NCBI RefSeq assembly: GCF_938029845.1
Contig: NZ_CALHGG010000050.1
Span: 1-9,924 of the forward strand
Reading direction: 5' to 3'
DNA length: 9,924 bases
Origin: an uncultured Capnocytophaga sp.
GTDB lineage: Bacteria; Bacteroidota; Bacteroidia; Flavobacteriales; Flavobacteriaceae
Shown: piece by piece, positions 6,077 to 9,924 of the stretch
Layout: each line of letters begins with the position of its first letter
Numbering within the stretch: position 1 is the first letter of the stretch
Notes under the pieces: model-generated
What the model was told of the DNA's origin: nothing
Database searches by the model: none
The model's input: only the letters and a program-made list of their open reading frames with translations
Position numbers and translations under genes: made by a program

Positions 6077-6582
6077 AAATAAAATTAAAAATTATTCCTT
6101 TAATAGGAATTGAGATCAATGATTCAAAGATTACTTTTGGTAGTAACATTAATGAAATTATCAAAATACTTGGTGAGCCTGATTACAAGAATGAACGTCA
6201 ACTTTATTATGATACTCTTGAATTTAGGATGGATTTTGATAATGACAAAAATTTAAAATTTGTAGAATTACAAGGTCCTGAAACAGAGAAAATTAATCCA
6301 GAAATATATGGAATAAATCCTTTTGAGATTGAAGCAAATGAATTGATAACAATCTTAGAAGAAAAGGATAGTGATATTGATGTTTCAGAGAAACCTTATT
6401 GTTATTGTTTTCGAGAAATATCTATAGGAGTTTGGAGGGATACCACACCAGAAAATATTTTAAAATCTATTCCCGAAAATGTCTCTAAAGAGGAAGAATG
6501 TATTTGGCAGGAGGAATTAGATAAAGCTAAACATTTTTGGACAATAGGTGCAGGAGTAAAGGGATATTACAAACTATACTGA
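6073..6582 (+). CDS. Candidate immunity protein with GxVKGYY C-terminus
   Basis: Encodes 169 residues; its ATG overlaps the upstream tail stop codon (ATGA). Motifs visible are FGSNINEIIKILGEPDY (22-38), YYDTLEFRMDFDND (45-58), LKFVELQGP (61-69), YGINPFE (79-85), PYCYCFREISIGVWRD (108-123) and FWTIGAGVKGYY (155-166). I recall similar proteins in Bacillota and Bacteroidota beside toxin genes, with the same ILGEPD, GINPFE and GVKGYY elements, but cannot give a family name. There is no signal peptide, so it is probably cytoplasmic. Placement directly after a toxin tail supports an immunity role. Confidence 0.6.
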   Translation: MKIKLKIIPLIGIEINDSKITFGSNINEIIKILGEPDYKNERQLYYDTLEFRMDFDNDKNLKFVELQGPETEKINPEIYGINPFEIEANELITILEEKDSDIDVSEKPYCYCFREISIGVWRDTTPENILKSIPENVSKEEECIWQEELDKAKHFWTIGAGVKGYYKLY

Positions 6583-6661
6583 ACTTTAACAGATTTGTAA
6601 TTTTAGAAGTAGAATAATCGCTTTAGTATTAGTAATTTTGATATTCTTTCAAAATATATGA

Positions 6662-7024
6662 CACTTTTTATATGAGTTTTTATCCGATACTTTAGGGCGG
6701 GATTGGGAAGATATTATCAGCAGTGGGGAGAACCTGCATCGCCACTATGCACCACTTCCTGAAGAGGAAGAACTCACTGATATTCCTTTGGAAAGCATAG
6801 CACTTTACCTATTTTTGAAAAAAGGAAGTAGTTCATCATATCCTGCTGGTCCTCTTCCTCCTTGTTCGCAATGTGATGCATTACTCTATAATCATTCAAA
6901 AGAAAATGACATGTTAATTCCATATCATTGGAAAGATAAATTAGGAAATGAACATATCAGAGTTTATCATCCTGATGGGAGTGTATTTGAGAACGGTATA
7001 GATATATCATCAAAATATCATTAA
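6662..7024 (+). pseudogene. Second conserved module with a truncated toxin tip
   Basis: The frame is open from after a TGA at 6659-6661. It reads FLSDTLGRDWEDIISSGENL, then HRHYAPLPEEEELTD, PLESIALYLFLKK, then a variable part GSSSSYPAGPLPPCSQC... to VYHPDGSVFENGIDISSKYH and a TAA at 7022-7024. No ATG is in frame; a TTG at 6788 would give 78 residues. Bases 6677-6736 match 9865-9924 at 57 of 60 positions without gaps, and 6776-6817 match 5986-6027. The variable part begins right after LFLKK, so that is the likely core/tip boundary. The module shares no motif with the Rhs core pieces here. The tip contains a PYHWKDKLGNEHIRVYHP stretch that I cannot assign. It is followed one base later by an immunity candidate. 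Confidence 0.6.
6677..6817 (+). repeat. Second conserved module, longest copy
   Basis: This is the reference copy for the module in this window. Its 5' end matches 9865-9924 and its 3' end matches 5986-6027. Sequence similarity to other cassettes stops after the LFLKK codons, where toxin-specific sequence begins. Confidence 0.75.
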
Positions 7025-7025
7025 G

Positions 7026-7649
7026 ATGCAAAATTTATTTAATTTTTTTAGTCATAGAAGTTGGTTAATAATACCAAAAAACTTATTTATCTCTTTTTCT
7101 AATGATTTGAATTTAGATTTGATAAGAGAAAATATCACATGGAAGACTATTGATGAGATAAATATATCAAATAGTTTATCAAAACTTTCAACAATAGATT
7201 TATTGGATATGTATATAGTAGAAGGTGAATGTATTAATTTTATTGATAAAGAAAAATTACTTTTTTTATCTAATAATTCATATATATATAAATTTAATAT
7301 AGATATATGGATACCTACAATGTTATTTGAACATTTTAAAAACAATCAATTACTGAGAAGATATGAATTAGACATTCAAAACGAATACATAGTTTCTACA
7401 GATGAAATTGGAGTTAAAACTGATATAGAAAATTATGATGAGACTTTCATACAAGCTGATAATGGTTATGATATTTTTTATTATCCTTTAGGGGTGGTAA
7501 GCAATTTATTACAATGTAAGATTATAGAACTAAAAAAAATACTTTCATTTCCTTGCTCTTTATATAAAATTCCTTTTGAAAAAGTATCAGAACTAAAGGA
7601 TAAATATTTAATGAATTTAAAAAAATATCCTTTAAGTGCAAAAGATTAG
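7026..7649 (+). CDS. Candidate immunity protein, family unknown
   Basis: Encodes 207 residues; its ATG is one base after the upstream tail stop codon (TAAGATG). It is very AT-rich with many Ile, Asn and Asp codons. No signal peptide is clear, and the hydrophobic stretches (SWLIIPKNLFISF) are short and look like beta strands. Its stop codon TAG shares its last G with the GTG that opens the next Rhs fragment. Family not recognised; it is not obviously related to the Imm11-type protein at 5426. Position strongly suggests immunity to the truncated tip just upstream. Confidence 0.55.
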   Translation: MQNLFNFFSHRSWLIIPKNLFISFSNDLNLDLIRENITWKTIDEINISNSLSKLSTIDLLDMYIVEGECINFIDKEKLLFLSNNSYIYKFNIDIWIPTMLFEHFKNNQLLRRYELDIQNEYIVSTDEIGVKTDIENYDETFIQADNGYDIFYYPLGVVSNLLQCKIIELKKILSFPCSLYKIPFEKVSELKDKYLMNLKKYPLSAKD

Positions 7650-8947
7650 TGGGAAATCTTGCCTCTGCCACCTATAACCAAACAGAGACGATTTATAAAG
7701 TTCCTGATGCAGTAGGGAACTTATATAGAACCCCTGACCGCAAAGGGTATACCTATAGCGAGGGTGGACGGCTTTTAGAGTGTCCTGATTGGAAGTACGT
7801 TTACGACCTTGAAGGGCAACTAATAGAGAAAATATCCAAAAAGCAACAGCTCAAGCGTTTTAGTCTGATAGTCGAAGAAGACGAGAAGCCTGCAACCTTG
7901 CGGTGGTTTTACTCGTGGAATGCCAATGGAAGTTTAAAGAGTGTCGCCAATAACGACAGGGTACATTTTGCCTTTGAGTATGATGCCTTGGGCAGACGCA
8001 CGGCAAAGATAAACCTCAGTAGCAAGCGCATCAAGCGTTTTCTGTGGGACGGAAATGTACCACTTCACGAATGGGAGTATGACCTAAGTAAGCGACCTAA
8101 TCTCAGTAGAGATAAGGACAATTTGTTAGTTTATGACAAGGAAGAGCCTGTAACTGATAATCTTATCACTTGGGTGTTTGATGAGAACTCCTTTGTGCCT
8201 GCGGCTAAACTTGTAGGGGATAAATCGTATAGCATCCTCACCGACCATTTAGGAACGCCGTATGAGGCGTATGATGAGAATGGAGAAAAGGTGTGGAGTG
8301 CTGAGTATGACCTCTATGGCAATATACATACCCTTGAGGGTGAGAAAGGATTTATACCATTCTGCTACCAAGGGCAGTATGAGGATGTTGAAACAGGGTT
8401 GTATTACAATCGTTTCCGTTATTACTCACCTGAAAGCGGTACTTATATTAGCCAAGATCCGATAGGGCTAGCTGGGAATAATACTAATTTCTATGGGTAT
8501 ACTTTTGATAGTAATACTGAGGTGGATGTTTTTGGACTTGCAGGTACAGGAGGGGCGTATATGATAAAACTTAGTGACGGTAAGATTTATGTTGGAAAAG
8601 GTGAAATTGGTCGTATGAATGAATCTATTGAGGAGAGAACAAATAAAGAAGTTGAAATAGATGGAAAAAAGCAAAAAAGAACTGTAGTGGGCAAGGCACA
8701 TATGAGTACAAATGGAGATAATGAGTTAGGAAAAGCTGTTGAGTATAAAGCATTGGAAAATGAAGGAGCTTATGCTAAAAGTGGAAAAAATAAAGCTTAT
8801 ATACCAAAGGATAGATTAGAAAATTCTATTGTCACAGGTAGCACCGCATACAAGAATTTAACAAAAGATAAAAGATTAGAAGCTGATAGATTAGCTAAAG
8901 AATTAAGAGAAGAGTTAGATAAAGATATAAAGAAGAAACATCATTAA
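7649..8947 (+). CDS. 5'-truncated Rhs core with a GIY-YIG-like nuclease toxin tip
   Basis: Encodes 432 residues if read from the GTG at 7649, which overlaps the upstream TAG (TAGTG). The start falls inside an Rhs repeat (VGNLASATYNQTE), so the N-terminal part is lost. Core features are FAFEYDALGRR (107-117), FLWDGNVPLHEW (131-142), SILTDHLGTP (195-204), CYQGQYED (239-246), YYSPESGTYISQDPIGLAG (258-276) and VDVFGL (292-297), the usual autocleavage site. This core clearly differs from the other four. The tip has AYMIKLSDGKIYVGKG (303-318), then R322 and ER at 329-330, and an E in VEYKALENEG (364-373). Y304, the YVG at 314-316, the following Arg and a later Glu fit a GIY-YIG (URI-type) endonuclease. 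The tip ends Lys-rich (KKKHH). The whole tip is intact, and an LRR gene follows 5 bases later. Confidence 0.65.
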   Translation: MGNLASATYNQTETIYKVPDAVGNLYRTPDRKGYTYSEGGRLLECPDWKYVYDLEGQLIEKISKKQQLKRFSLIVEEDEKPATLRWFYSWNANGSLKSVANNDRVHFAFEYDALGRRTAKINLSSKRIKRFLWDGNVPLHEWEYDLSKRPNLSRDKDNLLVYDKEEPVTDNLITWVFDENSFVPAAKLVGDKSYSILTDHLGTPYEAYDENGEKVWSAEYDLYGNIHTLEGEKGFIPFCYQGQYEDVETGLYYNRFRYYSPESGTYISQDPIGLAGNNTNFYGYTFDSNTEVDVFGLAGTGGAYMIKLSDGKIYVGKGEIGRMNESIEERTNKEVEIDGKKQKRTVVGKAHMSTNGDNELGKAVEYKALENEGAYAKSGKNKAYIPKDRLENSIVTGSTAYKNLTKDKRLEADRLAKELREELDKDIKKKHH

Positions 8948-8952
8948 ATTTT

Positions 8953-9801
8953 ATGAATTTTGAATTAGATTTTACAAATAGTCTTAATGTCCCTTATAAC
9001 TTATTGTTAGAGGGAGTTGCTTATGCAAAAAATAAGAGAATAAAATCTATTACTCTTAGGCAAGAAGGATTTGAAATTCCTGATATTGATTTATCAGCTT
9101 TGTCTCTATATCCTGATATTGAAACCCTTAACTTCTCTGTACGCATAGGAAAAAACTCTAATATTGATGGAATTTATATTCTTAAGCATTTAAAGCGTCT
9201 TTCGTATGCGGGGTATGATAGCATACCTTTAGATCATACTCAATTAACATCTATAACATATCTATACACTCATTTTTCTAAAAATCATTTAGAAGGAAAT
9301 GCAAGGTTTCAAAATCTAAACGATCTTGAAACCTTGCATTTATGGCATTTAAACCATACCGATTGTGTTTTTTTATCAGAAATAAATACATTAAAAAATT
9401 TAGAACTGACACACGGTTCACTTCCAACTATAGAGGGATTGCAATATTTACCTAATTTGGAGCATCTCAAACTTGACTATCTGCCAAAGTTGAAAGACAT
9501 CAATGCTATTAATCAATGCGATAAAATTAGCTCTTTAACAATTCTTAGGAGTAAGAACATTTACCTGGAGTCTTTAAAAGAAAGTAATATTAAAAATTTA
9601 TTTATTGATAAGGTTGATAATTTAGAATTTATAAAAGATTTTAATAGTTTAGAAAACCTTTATATTTATGATGATATAAAAAACGGAGACTTAAACCCTA
9701 TTTTTTATAATAATTCTCTAAAAAAGATTGAAATATATAGCTATAAAAAGAAATATAATCGTACTGAAGAGCAGATAAAAGAATTTCTAAATAAAAAATA
9801 G
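8953..9801 (+). CDS. Leucine-rich-repeat protein, probable immunity protein of the GIY-YIG-like toxin
   Basis: Encodes 282 residues; the ATG is 5 bases after the toxin stop codon. Irregular LxxLxL repeats of about 20-24 residues run from about residue 50 to 250: IETLNFSV, LKRLSYAG, LETLHLWHL, LKNLELTHG, LEHLKLDYLPKL, ISSLTILRS, IKNLFIDK and LENLYIYDD. There is no signal peptide or membrane anchor, so a cytoplasmic binding protein is likely. LRR-fold proteins are known in the immunity slot of polymorphic toxin loci. A perfect inverted repeat lies inside the gene at 9297-9341. The only gene after it is the start of another second-module copy. Immunity role is inferred from position. Confidence 0.65.
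   Translation: MNFELDFTNSLNVPYNLLLEGVAYAKNKRIKSITLRQEGFEIPDIDLSALSLYPDIETLNFSVRIGKNSNIDGIYILKHLKRLSYAGYDSIPLDHTQLTSITYLYTHFSKNHLEGNARFQNLNDLETLHLWHLNHTDCVFLSEINTLKNLELTHGSLPTIEGLQYLPNLEHLKLDYLPKLKDINAINQCDKISSLTILRSKNIYLESLKESNIKNLFIDKVDNLEFIKDFNSLENLYIYDDIKNGDLNPIFYNNSLKKIEIYSYKKKYNRTEEQIKEFLNKK
9297..9341. repeat. Perfect 16-bp inverted repeat inside the LRR gene
   Basis: The left arm AAATGCAAGGTTTCAA (9297-9312) and right arm TTGAAACCTTGCATTT (9326-9341) are exact reverse complements around a 13-base loop. It lies within coding sequence and has no T tract, so it is not an ordinary terminator. Confidence 0.85.
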
Positions 9802-9864
9802 TTGATGAGTAGTCCTTCAATATATAAATACTTATCAAGCGTGATCCTAATGTAGAGCGAATGA

Positions 9865-9924
9865 TTTTTATCCGATACTTTAGGGCGGGATTGGGAAGCG
9901 GTTATCAGCAGTGGGGAGAACCTG
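9865..9924 (+). repeat. Start of another copy of the second conserved module, cut by the window end
   Basis: These 60 bases match 6677-6736 at 57 positions with no gaps and encode FLSDTLGRDWEAVISSGENL. The three differences are clustered (DI versus AV). The match begins right at the T run after ATGA, so a further cassette probably lies beyond the window. Bases 9802-9864 between the LRR gene and this copy show no supported gene. Confidence 0.8.

Noticed and set aside
9297..9341. Rho-independent terminator
   Set aside because: The hairpin is perfect but lies mid-gene with no downstream T run.
9861..9924. New gene starting ATGATTTTTATCC, reading MIFIRYFRAGLG
   Set aside because: The other copy at 6677 has a stop codon soon after in the corresponding frame, and only the SDTLGRDWE frame continues through the whole module.
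1..9924. CRISPR array, insertion sequence or integron attC sites
   Set aside because: Repeats are coding, few and irregularly spaced; no transposase or integrase, no terminal inverted repeats and no short regular repeat/spacer pattern was seen.

Overview
The window is a polymorphic-toxin graveyard or reservoir: a one-strand (+) array of Rhs-type toxin tips and immunity genes with no full-length toxin gene. The DNA is AT-rich, with GC-richer Rhs core pieces set in very AT-rich tips and immunity genes. The Rhs style (KYQGQYYD, HPETGRYISEDP, VDLFGL-like endings) and the scarcity of clear Shine-Dalgarno sequences suggest a Bacteroidota host, perhaps a flavobacterium such as Capnocytophaga. That placement is inference. 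I see no tRNA, rRNA, transposase, CRISPR array or housekeeping gene.

Layout by cassette, left to right. (1) 1-303: 3' part of a frameshifted immunity gene (DUF4279-like), an almost exact repeat of 2787-3073. (2) 472-869: a short toxin tail and a small immunity candidate. (3) 870-2352: a 5'-truncated Rhs core with a TreTu-like ADP-ribosyltransferase tip, a TriTu-like immunity gene and a second immunity candidate. (4) 2353-3054: a deleted and frameshifted Rhs core piece ending in a toxin tail, then the intact copy of the DUF4279-like gene. (5) 3056-3539: a toxin tail and a small immunity candidate. (6) 3567-4556: an Rhs core piece cut off before its PETG motif, with a short tail, then a SUKH-type immunity gene. 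(7) 4770-5956: an Rhs core piece with an AHH-type nuclease tip broken by a one-base A insertion, then an Imm11/DUF1629-type immunity gene. (8) 5957-6582: a fragment of a second, non-Rhs-core conserved module with a toxin tail, then an immunity candidate. (9) 6662-7649: a longer piece of that second module with another tail, then an immunity candidate. (10) 7649-9801: the longest and most divergent Rhs core piece, with a GIY-YIG-like nuclease tip, then a leucine-rich-repeat protein as probable immunity. (11) 9865-9924: the start of another copy of the second module, running off the window.

The logic appears to be the known orphan toxin/immunity arrangement. Each cassette keeps some conserved upstream sequence, a toxin C-terminus of variable length, and an intact or nearly intact immunity gene. 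Toxins lack the carrier and secretion parts and are often truncated or frameshifted, while most immunity genes stay open. Such arrays can protect against siblings carrying other tips, and can donate tips to a full-length toxin gene by recombination through the shared core. The unusual points are two different conserved modules interleaved in one array, core/tip junctions at several different core positions, and matched signs of decay (A-run frameshifts, short-repeat deletions).
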